From: an uncultured Clostridium sp.
Lineage (GTDB): Bacteria > Bacillota > Clostridia > TANB77 > CAG-508
DNA length: 64,000 nt
Assembly (NCBI GenBank): GCA_902496295.1
Contig: CABVAF010000003.1
Coordinates: 1 to 64,000 of the forward strand
Direction of reading: 5' to 3'
This document shows, piece after piece, positions 16,566-26,475 of the stretch (positions within the stretch are counted from its first letter, which is position 1; each line of letters begins with the position of its first letter). The translations under genes were made by a program, and so were the position numbers. The notes beneath the pieces were generated by a model, which did no database searches, was not told the origin of the DNA, and worked only from the letters and a program-made list of their open reading frames with translations.

Positions 16566-18285
16566 AATCTATATGTTTCATCTCTTCAAATCTTTTTATT
16601 TTTTGTGTAGTAGTCTTAATTAAAGGTGTAGTAGTTATTGTAACATATTGAATATGTTTATATTTAGGTATTTCATTATTTACTTTTCTAACTTCTGCAT
16701 CTAGAAGATTAAAAATTTCGTCTCTGGTTTTATTTTTTAATAATTCATTATCTTCTTCATATACTAACTTTACACCAAGTTTTAAATTCTTATTTTCTCG
16801 TTTTGCATATACGAAACTTTCTGTAATTAAATCCGAATTGTTAAGTAAAGTTTCAATTTCATGTGGAAATACTTTTTTTCCATTATCTAAAACAATCATA
16901 TCTTTAATTCTGCCTGTAATATACAAAAATCCTTTTTTGTCAAATCTTCCTAAGTCTCCAGTATGAAGCCAACCATCTTCTAAAATTTCCCTAGTAGCTT
17001 CTTCATTTTCATAATAGCCAAGCATTACATTAGGTCCTTTAACTAGTATTTCTCCATTACCTTTTTGGTCAGGATTGCTTATTTTAACTTCCTCACAAGA
17101 TAGAGGAAAACCAACGCTACCAGGACTTCTATATTTATCATTTTCACATGCTATAACTGGAGAAGTTTCTGTTAAGCCATAACCACCGATAACAACAATT
17201 CCTATGTTTTCAAAAAACTTTATAATTTTTTTATCTACAGATGCAGCCCCATATAGAATTAATCTTAATTTATGACCTAAACTGTCATATATTGACTTAA
17301 ATGCTTTTCTCCTAATATCAATATGAAATATTCTTAAAAAATTAGATACTACCATTAATATTTTAAAAGGAATTGCTAATCCTTTAGCTTTTATTGTCCT
17401 GTTAACTTGTCTGTATACAATTTCTAAAAGTGCTGGAACACATACAACACCAGATATATCATATTCTAAAAGATTTTTAGGAATTTGTTTAATACTATCT
17501 GCATAACATATTGTGCAACCTGTGTAATTACAGTATAAGTATGTTGCAGTACATTCAAAAGTATGATGTAAAGGTAAGAATGAAAGTACATTATCATCAT
17601 CACGCATTTTTATTAAAGTGGTCATTGCAGATACATTAGAGCAAATATTTCTTTGGGAAAGCATTACTATCTTAGATTGACCAGTAGTACCAGATGTAAA
17701 TAGTAAAACTGACATTTTGTTAGAGTCTATTTTTACTTTAGAGAAAGAATTGTCGCCATCTAAAACTAGCTTTTTACCATCATCTACTAATTTCTGAAAT
17801 GATAAAAATCCATCTTTATCTTCATCTAATTCCATACAAATATAATATTTTACATTTGTTTTACCATTTTCTCTAATTTTCTTAAAAGTATCTATAAAAC
17901 GTTCTTCGAAAATAATGGCTTCAGAATTACTTCTAATCAAAGATAACTCTATTTCATTAATTGGAAGTTGATAATCTAAAGGAACTCCTATCATACCTCC
18001 TGTTTGAATAGCCATATAACTTACAGGCCAAGGGTACTTGTTGTGACTTATGATTGCAATTCTTTTTCCAGATAGGCCTAAATTTAAAAACTTAGTAGAT
18101 AAGCCAATAATATCATCAATATATTGTTTATAAGTAATTTTTGTAATCTCATTTGTTTTTGTATTTTTAAAACAAAAAGCACTTTTAGAAGAATATTTTG
18201 ATATTGAGTCTAAAAGTTCTCTAAAGTTATCAATGTAAATTTCAGGATATAATTTATCCTTAGATGGAATAAAATTTTCACTCAT
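16564..18285 (-). CDS. Long-chain acyl-CoA synthetase (AMP-forming), second paralog
   Basis: A 573-residue AMP-binding enzyme with the same layout as the gene at 7353: LLFTSGTTGQSKIVMLSQ (P-loop), LPLHHTFECTATYLY, YGAASVDKK, GGYGLTETSPVIA, HTGDLGRFDKKGFLYITGR and C-terminal TTTQKIKR. It should form acyl-AMP and then acyl-CoA. The substitution pattern between paralogs suggests an old duplication rather than a recent copy. Translation starts at ATG 18285 behind AGGTGA. It is monocistronic, divergent from topB; the physiological fatty-acid substrate is unknown. Confidence 0.88.
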   Translation of the reverse strand: MSENFIPSKDKLYPEIYIDNFRELLDSISKYSSKSAFCFKNTKTNEITKITYKQYIDDIIGLSTKFLNLGLSGKRIAIISHNKYPWPVSYMAIQTGGMIGVPLDYQLPINEIELSLIRSNSEAIIFEERFIDTFKKIRENGKTNVKYYICMELDEDKDGFLSFQKLVDDGKKLVLDGDNSFSKVKIDSNKMSVLLFTSGTTGQSKIVMLSQRNICSNVSAMTTLIKMRDDDNVLSFLPLHHTFECTATYLYCNYTGCTICYADSIKQIPKNLLEYDISGVVCVPALLEIVYRQVNRTIKAKGLAIPFKILMVVSNFLRIFHIDIRRKAFKSIYDSLGHKLRLILYGAASVDKKIIKFFENIGIVVIGGYGLTETSPVIACENDKYRSPGSVGFPLSCEEVKISNPDQKGNGEILVKGPNVMLGYYENEEATREILEDGWLHTGDLGRFDKKGFLYITGRIKDMIVLDNGKKVFPHEIETLLNNSDLITESFVYAKRENKNLKLGVKLVYEEDNELLKNKTRDEIFNLLDAEVRKVNNEIPKYKHIQYVTITTTPLIKTTTQKIKRFEEMKHID

Positions 18286-18517
18286 ATAATCACCTATTTT
18301 AAAATTTTATATATTTCTATTAATAAGTTAAATACTAACAAAAAGCTACTTTAGTTAGTATACTAGTAAATAAAAAAAATATCAATAAGTTTATAGATTT
18401 TTGAACGAATAGTACAAAAACTTTATTCTTGATACTAAAATATATAATGTGATATACTTTGTTTATGTTAAAAATATGTAGTAATATAATTTACAATTTT
18501 TATAAGGAGCTGTAGAG

Positions 18518-20506
18518 TTGGGAAAGAAAGTACTAATAACAGAAAAGCCATCTGTGGCAATGGAATTTGCAAAGGTTTTAAAAATAAATACAAAAAGGCA
18601 AAATGGATATATGGAATCTGAAAATTGGATTATAACATGGTGTGTAGGTCATTTAGTTACAATGTCATACCCAGAAAAGTATGATGAAAAACTTAAGTTT
18701 TGGAGACTAGATACTTTACCATTTATGCCAAAGGAATATAAGTATGAGGTAATATCAAATGTACAAAATCAATTTAATATAATAAAGGGAATTTTAACAA
18801 GAGAAGATGTAGAAACAATTTATGTGGCAACAGACTCTGGGAGAGAAGGAGAATACATTTATAGACTAGTAGACCAAGCAATTGGTGTTAAAGGGAAAGA
18901 TAAAAGAAGAGTATGGATAGACTCCCAAACAGAAGAGGAAATAAACAGAGGAATAAAAGAAGCAAAAGAACTTTCTGAATATGACTGTTTATCTAATTCG
19001 GCGTATTTAAGAGCAAAAGAAGATTACTTAATAGGAATTAACTTTTCTAGGCTTTTATCTATAATTTACGGAAAAAGACTTGCAAAAGATTTGGAGGAAG
19101 AAAAAGTATCTATCTCAGTAGGACGTGTTATGACATGTGTACTTGGAATGGTTGTTGAAAGAGAAAGAGAAATACGAAATTTTAAGAAAACAAAATATTA
19201 TAAAATAGTAGGGATTTTTGGAAAAGAAGATGGCAATTTCAAAGCAGATTGGAAATCACAAGAAAGTTCAATTACATTTAATTCTCCAAAACTATATAAT
19301 GAAACAGGTTTTAAAAAAGAAAATGATGCTAAAGAATTTATACTTTCTTTAAGAGATAAAAAAGCAATTGTAAAAGAAATAAAAAAGTCAAAACAAAAAG
19401 AAAATGCACCACTTTTGTTTAATTTAGCAGAGATTCAAAATGAATGTACAAAGAAATTTAAAATAAAACCAGATGAAACATTAGAAATTATACAAAATTT
19501 GTACGAAAAAAAGCTAGTTACATATCCAAGAACAGATGCAAGGGTACTTTCAACAGCAATTGCAAAAGTAATTACTAAAAACTTAAATGGTATAGCTAAA
19601 GGATACAAAGATGAAGATATACAAAATTATATAAAGAAAATGTCAGAAGAAAAATATTCTACAAATTTAGTAAAGACAAAATATGTTAATGATAGCAAAA
19701 TAACAGACCATTATGCTATTATTCCAACAGGTCAAGGTTATGAAAATTATGATTCTTTGCCACAATTACAAAAAGATATATATAAAGTTATTGTAAAAAG
19801 ATTTTTAGCAATATTTTATCCTCCAGCAGAATTTAATAAAATATCTGTAACAATAGATGTGGAAGGAGAACAATTCACAGCAAGTGGAAAAGTGTGTATA
19901 AAGCAAGGTTATCAAGAGGTACTTAAGGAAGATAAGAAAGGTAATAAAGTATCTTTAAATGGTGAAAATAATAAGACTTTAAATTCCGAAAGTGGAAAAT
20001 TTGAAAGTGAGAAGTTAGAAGATACAAGCGAAAATGAGAATATAGATATATTAAACAAACTAAAAAAAGGAGAAGAACTAATTGCTGTAAATTATGAGAC
20101 AAAAGAAGCGGAAACATCTCCACCATCTAGGTATAATTCTGGTTCTATAATTTTAGCAATGGAAAATGCAGGGAAGCTTATAGAAGATGAAGAACTAAGA
20201 GAACAAATAAAAGGTGCTGGAATCGGAACAAGTGCTACAAGAGCAGAGATTATAAAAAAATTAGAAAGAATAAAATATATACAGATTAATGATAAGACTC
20301 AAATAATTACGCCAACGAATAAAGGAGAGGCAATATATGATGTTGTACATATGTCTATGCCAGATATGTTAAATCCAAAGCTTACAGCAAGTTGGGAAAA
20401 AGGATTAGACATGGTAGCAAAAAATGAAATAAAACCAGATGAGTTTATGGAGAAACTAGAGAAATATATAAAGTCTAAATTTGATAAATTAGTAGTAAAA
20501 TGGTAG
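18518..20506 (+). CDS. topB: DNA topoisomerase III
   Basis: A 662-residue type IA topoisomerase. The TOPRIM domain is at the N-terminus (VLITEKPSVAMEFAKVL, then ATDSGREGEYIYRLV near residue 103), and the active-site tyrosine lies in LVTYPRTDARVLS near residue 335. The C-terminal SPPSRYNSGSIILAME and GIGTSATRAEIIKKLE motifs are also present. No zinc-finger tail is seen. It relaxes or decatenates DNA by single-strand passage. The start is TTG 18518 behind AAGGAGC; no ATG with a ribosome site fits. It is followed by its own terminator at 20549. Confidence 0.93.
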   Translation: MGKKVLITEKPSVAMEFAKVLKINTKRQNGYMESENWIITWCVGHLVTMSYPEKYDEKLKFWRLDTLPFMPKEYKYEVISNVQNQFNIIKGILTREDVETIYVATDSGREGEYIYRLVDQAIGVKGKDKRRVWIDSQTEEEINRGIKEAKELSEYDCLSNSAYLRAKEDYLIGINFSRLLSIIYGKRLAKDLEEEKVSISVGRVMTCVLGMVVEREREIRNFKKTKYYKIVGIFGKEDGNFKADWKSQESSITFNSPKLYNETGFKKENDAKEFILSLRDKKAIVKEIKKSKQKENAPLLFNLAEIQNECTKKFKIKPDETLEIIQNLYEKKLVTYPRTDARVLSTAIAKVITKNLNGIAKGYKDEDIQNYIKKMSEEKYSTNLVKTKYVNDSKITDHYAIIPTGQGYENYDSLPQLQKDIYKVIVKRFLAIFYPPAEFNKISVTIDVEGEQFTASGKVCIKQGYQEVLKEDKKGNKVSLNGENNKTLNSESGKFESEKLEDTSENENIDILNKLKKGEELIAVNYETKEAETSPPSRYNSGSIILAMENAGKLIEDEELREQIKGAGIGTSATRAEIIKKLERIKYIQINDKTQIITPTNKGEAIYDVVHMSMPDMLNPKLTASWEKGLDMVAKNEIKPDEFMEKLEKYIKSKFDKLVVKW

Positions 20507-20548
20507 AGATAGAATATAAATACAGTTTAAATTTAACTTAAAGTAAAA

Positions 20549-20590
20549 ATTAAGGATATATTGATTAAGGTAATCAATATATCCTTTTTT
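20549..20590 (+). terminator. topB terminator
   Basis: AAGGATATATTGATTA pairs with TAATCAATATATCCTT, followed by TTTT. The T-run ends just 2 bases before the start-less pilin-like frame. Confidence 0.92.
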
Positions 20591-20592
20591 AG

Positions 20593-22467
20593 AAAATAGG
20601 AAGTATTACTTTAGTAGCATTAGTAACAATAGTAGTTTTGTTAATACTAGCAGGAATAACAATAAGCTTAGTATTTAGTGAAAATGGTATAGTTGCAAAA
20701 GCACAAGATGCGGTAGAAAAAACAAAAGTTACATCAATAGAAGAACAATTAAATTTAGCAAAATTATATGCAAAGATAAATAAAAATGGAGAGATTGATT
20801 TGGATGAGTATTTCCAAAGTTTAGAAGATACTGGAATAATAAACAATAAGGAAACAGATATAGTAGATAATGGGGATGGAAGTTATGAAATAATAACAAC
20901 TGAAGGCTATGTATTTGAAGTTACAATTGGCGAAGACGGAAATATAGAAATAGGGTATTTGGAAAAATCAGATGAGATTAGAATAAGTAAACTAAATATA
21001 TTTAAGACAAATAATAGTATTAAAGTAGAAGTTAAAACAATAAATGCAGAAGGTGCAACATATACATATTCATATAAGGAAAGTGGAGCAGAAAACTGGA
21101 TAGAAACAAATAAGGATACAGAAAAAACGTATACATTTGATAATTTAAAGTCAAATACAATGTATAATATAAAAGTGAAAGTGGAAAAAGGAGAAAAAAG
21201 TATAGAGAAGGAAGAAAGTGTATTTACAGGGGAAGAGATTATAGGTGGTGAATTTAATATTGAAAAGGGAGTAAATACACCTAAATATAATCAAACAGAA
21301 ATGACACCGATAAAATGGAATGGAAATAGCTGGATAAAAACTACAGAAAATGATAGTGAATGGTATGATTATTCAAGTAAGAAGTGGGCCAATATTGTAG
21401 TAGGCGGAAGCTTTAGTAATGAAGGAATACTGGACGAAAATAGTAATTATAGTATGTTTGTATGGATACCAAGATATGCATATAGCATAACAAGTGGATA
21501 CCATCAGAGTGGAGCCCAGATAAATAGTACAGCGCCAGAAAATGGAGCAGGAATAATAGAAGTGGAGTTTATGAAAGGAACAAGTAATGAAAGTGCAACA
21601 GGAAGAATAAACTTTGACAATATAAGTGGACAAGGAAAATGGAACATACATCCAGCGTTTAATTACGGAGAAACTGTAAGTGGAATATGGGTAGCAAAAT
21701 TTGAAGCAAGTATAGAAGGAGCAAGTAAGGATGTTACAAGTAATGAATATAATGGTACAGATAAAAAAATGCAAGTAAAGCCAGGAGTAAGTAGTTGGAG
21801 AAACATATCAGTAAGCAATATTTATGATGTATGCTTAAATTATAACCAAACTTTAAATAGTCATTTAATAAAAAATAGTGAATGGGGAGCTGTAACTTAT
21901 TTAAGTAAAAGTAAGTATGGAAAAGAAACAGAAGAGGTATGGATAAACAATAGCGGGACTTATATAACGGGATCTTCAGGAGATAGTGCAATTGCAAGTT
22001 TAAATATAGGAACAGACACAAATTACAAGAGCCTTCAGGGACAAGAAGCAAGTACTACTGGAACAATATGGGGAATATATGATATGAACGGAGGCGCATG
22101 GGAATATGTAGCGGCATATGTAGATAATAAAAACGAGGCTTTAGCTGATAATGGATTAAGTTTGGTACATGGTGCAAATTATACGAAAAATACTTATGAA
22201 ATTGGAGAAAAAGATTATTCTTCAGATAACTATAAAGTTGCAAAAGAAAAATATGGAGATGCAATACACGAAACTTCGGTAAATGGTAATTTGGCTTATG
22301 GTTCTTGGTATGGTGACTACTCATTATTTCCTTATGAAAATGGACCATTTTTTATAAGAAGTGGAACTTCAAATGATGGTCAATATGCAGGGTTATACAC
22401 TTTCGTAGATTTTAGCGGAACACCTTCAAGTAGTATGAGTTTTCGTCCTACATTAATCATTATTTAA
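20593..22467 (+). pseudogene. Start-less pilin-like / FN3 / lectin-fold surface protein (silent cassette or pseudogene)
   Basis: An open frame of 624 codons runs from a TAG at 20590 to TAA at 22467. It begins K-I-G-S-I-T-L-V-A-L-V-T-I, a typical class III/type IV prepilin signal (Gly before a hydrophobic helix, then LLILAGITISLVFSENGI). There is no ATG, GTG or TTG and no ribosome site before that signal; TTG 20638 lies inside the helix. A fibronectin type III-like domain (about codons 130-215) and a C-terminal FGE/C-type-lectin-like domain (FVWIPRYAY, YDMNGGAWEYVAAY, FFIRSG, SFRPTL) follow. Such proteins are abundant in gut clostridia. The front end appears cut off next to the topB terminator. 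Confidence 0.7.
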
Positions 22468-22519
22468 TAGGTTTGTTGTCTAAAATGAAATGTACAATGT
22501 TGGTGAAAGATAATAAACA

Positions 22520-22561
22520 AAAAAACTACCAGTATCCCTAGTGGATATTGGTAGTTTTTTT
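22520..22561 (+). terminator. Terminator after the pilin-like frame
   Basis: AAAAAACTACCAGTATCC pairs with GGATATTGGTAGTTTTTT with one G-T wobble around a 5-nt loop. Confidence 0.9.
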
Positions 22562-22643
22562 ATGCTTATCTTTAAATTTTTACTTGTATTTTTTTACCAA
22601 AGAGGTTATAATAAGTAACATAATGAATTGAGGAGATGATAGC

Positions 22644-22931
22644 ATGAATGTAAGTAAAGAAGAACTTTTGCATATTGCAAAATTGGCAAACTTAAATTTA
22701 AAGGAAGAAGAAGTAGATAATTACTTAGCAAATTTACAAGATATATTAAACTTTGCTAATGTAGTAAATAATGCACCAGTAGAAGGTTTAGGAGAAACTA
22801 TTGCTGCAAATGATAATTGCAATGTTTTTAGAAAAGACGAAGTTGTAAATTTTGAGGATAAAGAAGCATTACTTGCTAATGCACCAGAACAAGAAAGAAA
22901 TATGTTTAAAATACCAAAAGTTATTCAATAA
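22644..22931 (+). CDS. gatC: Aspartyl/glutamyl-tRNA amidotransferase subunit C
   Basis: A 95-residue GatC, the small subunit that clamps GatA and GatB. It has the family pattern EELLHIAKLANLNLKEEEV near the N-terminus and FRKDEVVNFEDKEALLANAP toward the end. It is first in a gatC-gatA-gatB operon with gaps of 60 and 44 bases. The complex converts Glu-tRNA-Gln to Gln-tRNA-Gln, and Asp-tRNA-Asn to Asn-tRNA-Asn where AsnRS or AsnA is missing. Confidence 0.93.
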   Translation: MNVSKEELLHIAKLANLNLKEEEVDNYLANLQDILNFANVVNNAPVEGLGETIAANDNCNVFRKDEVVNFEDKEALLANAPEQERNMFKIPKVIQ

Positions 22932-22991
22932 GTATAATAAAATTACTTAAAAAAGAATTACTTAAAATTATAAAATTGCTAGGAGGTATCT

Positions 22992-24461
22992 ATGGAAATT
23001 ATAGATTTGACAGTACATGAGTTACAAGAAAAATTAAAAAGTAAAGAGATTACTATAGAAGAAATAACAAAAGCTTATGCAGATAGAATAAAAGAAAAAG
23101 AAGGAGATGTACAAGCTTTTGTAACTACTTTAGAAGATAAAGCGGTTGATCAAGCTAAAGAAATACAAAAAGGAATGGACGAAGGAAAGATTACAGGAGA
23201 TTTTGCAGGTATTCCTATTGGTATTAAAGATAATATGTGTACAAAAGGTGTAAGAACAACATGTAGTTCAAAAATGCTTGAAAATTTTGTAGCACCATAT
23301 GATGCAACAGTCATAGAAAAGCTAAATAATGAACATTTAATAGATTTAGGAAAATTAAATATGGACGAATTTGCAATGGGAGCTTCTACAGAATATTCTG
23401 CATTTAAGAAAACAAGAAATCCTTGGAATTTAAATACAGTACCAGGAGGTTCTTCAGGAGGAAGTGCAGCAGCAGTAGCAGCTAAAATGGTTCCATGGGC
23501 ACTTGGCTCAGATACAGGTGGTTCTATTCGCCAACCAGCATCTTTCTGTGGGGTGGTAGGATTAAAACCAACATATGGATTAGTTTCAAGATATGGTTTA
23601 GTTGCTTTTGCATCTTCACTTGATCAAATAGGACCTATTACAAAGGATGTAAGAGATAGTGCTATGTTATTAAACCTAATTGCAGGACATGATGAAAAAG
23701 ATACAACATCTGAAAATATGCCTAAAAAAGATTATACGAAAGCACTAAAAAATGATGTTAAAGGACTAAAAATAGGAATTCCAAAAGAGTATTATGGAGA
23801 AGGAATTAATCCAGAAGTAAAAGCAAAATTAGAAGAAGCTATTGAAACATATAAAAAATTAGGAGCAACAGTAGAAGAATGTTCTTTAGATATAGCAGAT
23901 TATGCTTTAGCTACTTACTATATTATTGCTTGTGCTGAAGCAAGTTCTAACTTAGGCAGATTTGACGGAATACGTTATGGATATAGAACAAATAACTATG
24001 AAAGCCTAAAAGATATTTATAAAAATTCTAGAAGTGAAGGTTTTGGACCAGAAGTAAAAAGAAGAATTATTTTAGGTACTTATGTTCTTTCATCTGGATA
24101 TTATGATGCATATTACAAAAAGGCTCAACAAGTACGTACACTTGTGAAAAAAGAGTTTGATGAAGCATTTAAGAAATATGATGTTTTATTAACTCCAACT
24201 TCACCAACAGTAGCATTTGAAATAGGAACAAAATCTACTAACCCACTAGAAATGTATTTAGCAGATATATGTACAGTTCCTGTAAATATTGCAGGACTTC
24301 CAGGAATATCAATTCCATGTGGAATTGACAGCAAGGGAATGCCAATTGGTATGCAATTAATAGGAAACAGATTTGAAGAGGAAAAAATATTAAATGCTGC
24401 TTATACATTTGAGCAAGAAATTAAATTTAGTGAAAAATATAAGCCAGAATTCAAAAAATAA
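22992..24461 (+). CDS. gatA: Aspartyl/glutamyl-tRNA amidotransferase subunit A
   Basis: A 489-residue amidase-signature enzyme. The Ser-cisSer-Lys triad is visible: Lys in [13 protein letters not shown], Ser in [14 protein letters not shown], and Ser in [16 protein letters not shown]. GatA hydrolyses glutamine to release ammonia, which travels to GatB. The length is typical. It starts at ATG 22992 behind AGGAGGT, second in the gatCAB operon. Confidence 0.97.
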   Translation: MEIIDLTVHELQEKLKSKEITIEEITKAYADRIKEKEGDVQAFVTTLEDKAVDQAKEIQKGMDEGKITGDFAGIPIGIKDNMCTKGVRTTCSSKMLENFVAPYDATVIEKLNNEHLIDLGKLNMDEFAMGASTEYSAFKKTRNPWNLNTVPGGSSGGSAAAVAAKMVPWALGSDTGGSIRQPASFCGVVGLKPTYGLVSRYGLVAFASSLDQIGPITKDVRDSAMLLNLIAGHDEKDTTSENMPKKDYTKALKNDVKGLKIGIPKEYYGEGINPEVKAKLEEAIETYKKLGATVEECSLDIADYALATYYIIACAEASSNLGRFDGIRYGYRTNNYESLKDIYKNSRSEGFGPEVKRRIILGTYVLSSGYYDAYYKKAQQVRTLVKKEFDEAFKKYDVLLTPTSPTVAFEIGTKSTNPLEMYLADICTVPVNIAGLPGISIPCGIDSKGMPIGMQLIGNRFEEEKILNAAYTFEQEIKFSEKYKPEFKK

Positions 24462-24505
24462 TAAAACATAAAGACAGTGTTAGACTAAAATAAAGGAGGA
24501 CTATT

Positions 24506-25948
24506 ATGTCAAAAGAAGATTATGAAGTAGTAATAGGTTTAGAGGTTCATGCAGAGCTTTCTACAAAAACAAAAATATTCTGTTCATGCCCAACAACATT
24601 TGGAGCAGAGCCAAATACACATATATGCCCAATATGTACAGCAATGCCAGGAACTCTTCCAGTACTAAATGAGAAAGTTGTAGAATATGCAGTAAAAGCA
24701 GGATTAGCAACAAATTGTACAATTTCTAAAGATAGTAAAAATGATAGAAAAAATTATTTTTATCCAGATTTACCAAAAGCATATCAAATTTCGCAATTTG
24801 ATAAACCACTTTGTGAGCACGGCTATATAGAAATTGAAGATGATGAAGGAAATAAAAAGAAAATTAGACTTTTAAGAATTCATATAGAAGAAGATGCTGG
24901 AAAGTTAAATCATAATGAATTTGGAGTAGGAAGTTTAGTTGATTTAAACAGAGCAGGAGTACCATTAATAGAAATGGTTTCAGAGCCAGACATTAGGTCA
25001 AGTAGAGAAGCAGAACAATATTTAAGAAAAATAAAATCTATATTAGAATATATAGAAGTTTCAGACTGTAAGATGCAAGAAGGCTCATTAAGAGCAGACG
25101 TAAACGTTTCTGTTAGAAAAAAAGGCGAAGAAAAATTTGGTATACGTACAGAAATGAAAAATATGAACTCTTTTAGAGCAATAGTAAGAGCAATAGAATA
25201 TGAAAAAGACAGACAAATAGAAGTGCTAGAAGAAGGCGGAAAAGTAGAGCAAGAAACTTTAAGATGGGATGATATAAATGGAAGAACATATTCAATGAGA
25301 GACAAAGAAGATGCTCAAGATTATAGATATTTCCCAGATCCAGATTTAGTAGCTATTCGTTTATCAGATGAGTATGTAGAAGAAATAAGAAAATCATTAC
25401 CAGAATTACCAGAAAGTAGAAGAGATAGATACATTAAAGAATATAATTTATCAGAAAAAGATGCAAAATTGTTAACATCTTCAAAATATTTATCAAATTT
25501 GTTTGAAGGAGCTTTAGCAATTTGTGGAAACGCAAAAGCAGTTGCAAACTGGATATTATCAGACATTTCTAGAATATTAAATGAAAAAGAACTAGAACCA
25601 GAAAATATCCCATTCACAGCAGAAGAGCTAGCAAAAATGATACAATTAATAGATAAAGGAACAATAAGTTCAGCAATTGCTAAGAAAGTTTTAACTGAAT
25701 TATTTGAAAATCCAAAAAATCCAGAAGAAATAATAAAGGAAAAAGGCTGGATTCAAATTTCAGATGAAGGAGCTATAAAAGAAGTTGTTATAAAAGTATT
25801 AGAAAACAACCCTCAATCTGTAGCAGACTTTAAAGGTGGAAAGGACAAAGCTTTAGGTTTCTTAGTTGGTCAGGCAATGAAAGAAACAAAAGGAAAAGCA
25901 AACCCACAAATGTTAAATAAAATGTTCTTGGAAGAATTGAATAAATAG
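24506..25948 (+). CDS. gatB: Aspartyl/glutamyl-tRNA amidotransferase subunit B
   Basis: A 480-residue GatB that binds mischarged tRNA, phosphorylates the acyl group and amidates it. Motifs: VVIGLEVHAELSTKTKIFC, CPICTAMPGTLPVLNEK (zinc-site Cys), DRKNYFYPDLPKAYQISQ, and the C-terminal YqeY-like helical domain to residue 480 (GKANPQMLNKMFLEEL). ATG 24506 follows AAAGGAGGA. Its stop codon TAG is included in the start of a 72-nt interspersed repeat. Confidence 0.97.
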   Translation: MSKEDYEVVIGLEVHAELSTKTKIFCSCPTTFGAEPNTHICPICTAMPGTLPVLNEKVVEYAVKAGLATNCTISKDSKNDRKNYFYPDLPKAYQISQFDKPLCEHGYIEIEDDEGNKKKIRLLRIHIEEDAGKLNHNEFGVGSLVDLNRAGVPLIEMVSEPDIRSSREAEQYLRKIKSILEYIEVSDCKMQEGSLRADVNVSVRKKGEEKFGIRTEMKNMNSFRAIVRAIEYEKDRQIEVLEEGGKVEQETLRWDDINGRTYSMRDKEDAQDYRYFPDPDLVAIRLSDEYVEEIRKSLPELPESRRDRYIKEYNLSEKDAKLLTSSKYLSNLFEGALAICGNAKAVANWILSDISRILNEKELEPENIPFTAEELAKMIQLIDKGTISSAIAKKVLTELFENPKNPEEIIKEKGWIQISDEGAIKEVVIKVLENNPQSVADFKGGKDKALGFLVGQAMKETKGKANPQMLNKMFLEELNK

Positions 25949-26015
25949 TTAGAAATTAGGGACAGGTCCATATTTCTGAATTTCAGAAATTGGAGACAGG
26001 TCTCTAATTTTTTAT
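25944..26015. repeat. 72-nt palindromic interspersed repeat, copy 1
   Basis: It shares 70 of 72 bases with 27973-28044. Outer arms AAATTAGGGAC and GTCTCTAATTT form a stem. An inner near-palindrome, ATTTCTGAATTTCAGAAAT, lies between two GACAGGTC boxes. The repeat begins two bases before the gatB TAG stop and ends in a T-run, so it can also act as a terminator. It resembles REP/MITE-type elements. Confidence 0.85.
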
Positions 26016-26032
26016 TATTTAATAAAAAACTA

Positions 26033-26061
26033 TTGACAAAAAATAAAAAAAGAATTATTAT
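26033..26061 (+). promoter_or_regulatory. Sigma-A promoter of the GntR-ABC operon
   Basis: TTGACA (26033-26038), a 17-nt spacer, TATTAT (26056-26061). Confidence 0.8.
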
Positions 26062-26088
26062 TGTATTAATGTATTAATACAATAATAA
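26055..26088 (+). promoter_or_regulatory. Perfect palindromic operator, probably for the GntR/YtrA regulator
   Basis: Arms TTATTATTGTATTAAT (26055-26070) and ATTAATACAATAATAA (26073-26088) are exact inverse complements around a 2-nt centre. The site overlaps the -10 box and the start of transcription of the operon whose first gene encodes a GntR-family regulator, so autorepression is expected. Confidence 0.75.
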
Positions 26089-26102
26089 AACAAGGAGGAA
26101 AA

Positions 26103-26474
26103 ATGAAGTGGAATTTTGAAAGTGATAGACCTATTTATATACAACTTGTGGAAAAAATGAAAATAGCTATTATCTCAGGAAAGTACAAAGCAGGAGATAG
26201 ACTTCCTTCTGTGAGAGATTTTGCAATAGAAATAAAGGCAAATCCTAATACGGTACAAAGGGCATATTTGGAATTAGAAGAAGAAGGCTTAGTATTAACA
26301 CAGCGTACTAATGGGAAGTTTGTTACAGAAGATAAAAATTTAATAAAAAAGATGAGAGAAGAAATAGCAAAACAAAGCTTAGAAAAATTTATAGACAGTA
26401 TGATTGAACTTGGGTTTTCAAAAGAGGAAATTAGAGAATATATAATGTTAAATTATAGAAAGGAAAAGGAGTAA
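26103..26474 (+). CDS. GntR-family transcriptional regulator (YtrA type)
   Basis: A 123-residue regulator with an N-terminal winged helix: RPIYIQLVEKMKIAIISGKY, AGDRLPSVRDFAIEIKANPN, then TVQRAYLELEEEGLV, the usual GntR helix-turn-helix. Only a short helical C-terminal tail follows, as in the YtrA subfamily, which typically controls the ABC transporter genes downstream. It is first in a three-gene operon; the gap to the next gene is 1 base. A perfect palindrome on the promoter is its likely binding site. Confidence 0.9.
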   Translation: MKWNFESDRPIYIQLVEKMKIAIISGKYKAGDRLPSVRDFAIEIKANPNTVQRAYLELEEEGLVLTQRTNGKFVTEDKNLIKKMREEIAKQSLEKFIDSMIELGFSKEEIREYIMLNYRKEKE

Positions 26475-26475
26475 T

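Noticed and set aside
20638..20640. TTG as the start of the pilin-like gene
   Set aside because: It falls inside the hydrophobic helix of the prepilin signal, after the conserved Gly, and has no ribosome site. A real start would have to be upstream, where the frame is closed by TAG.
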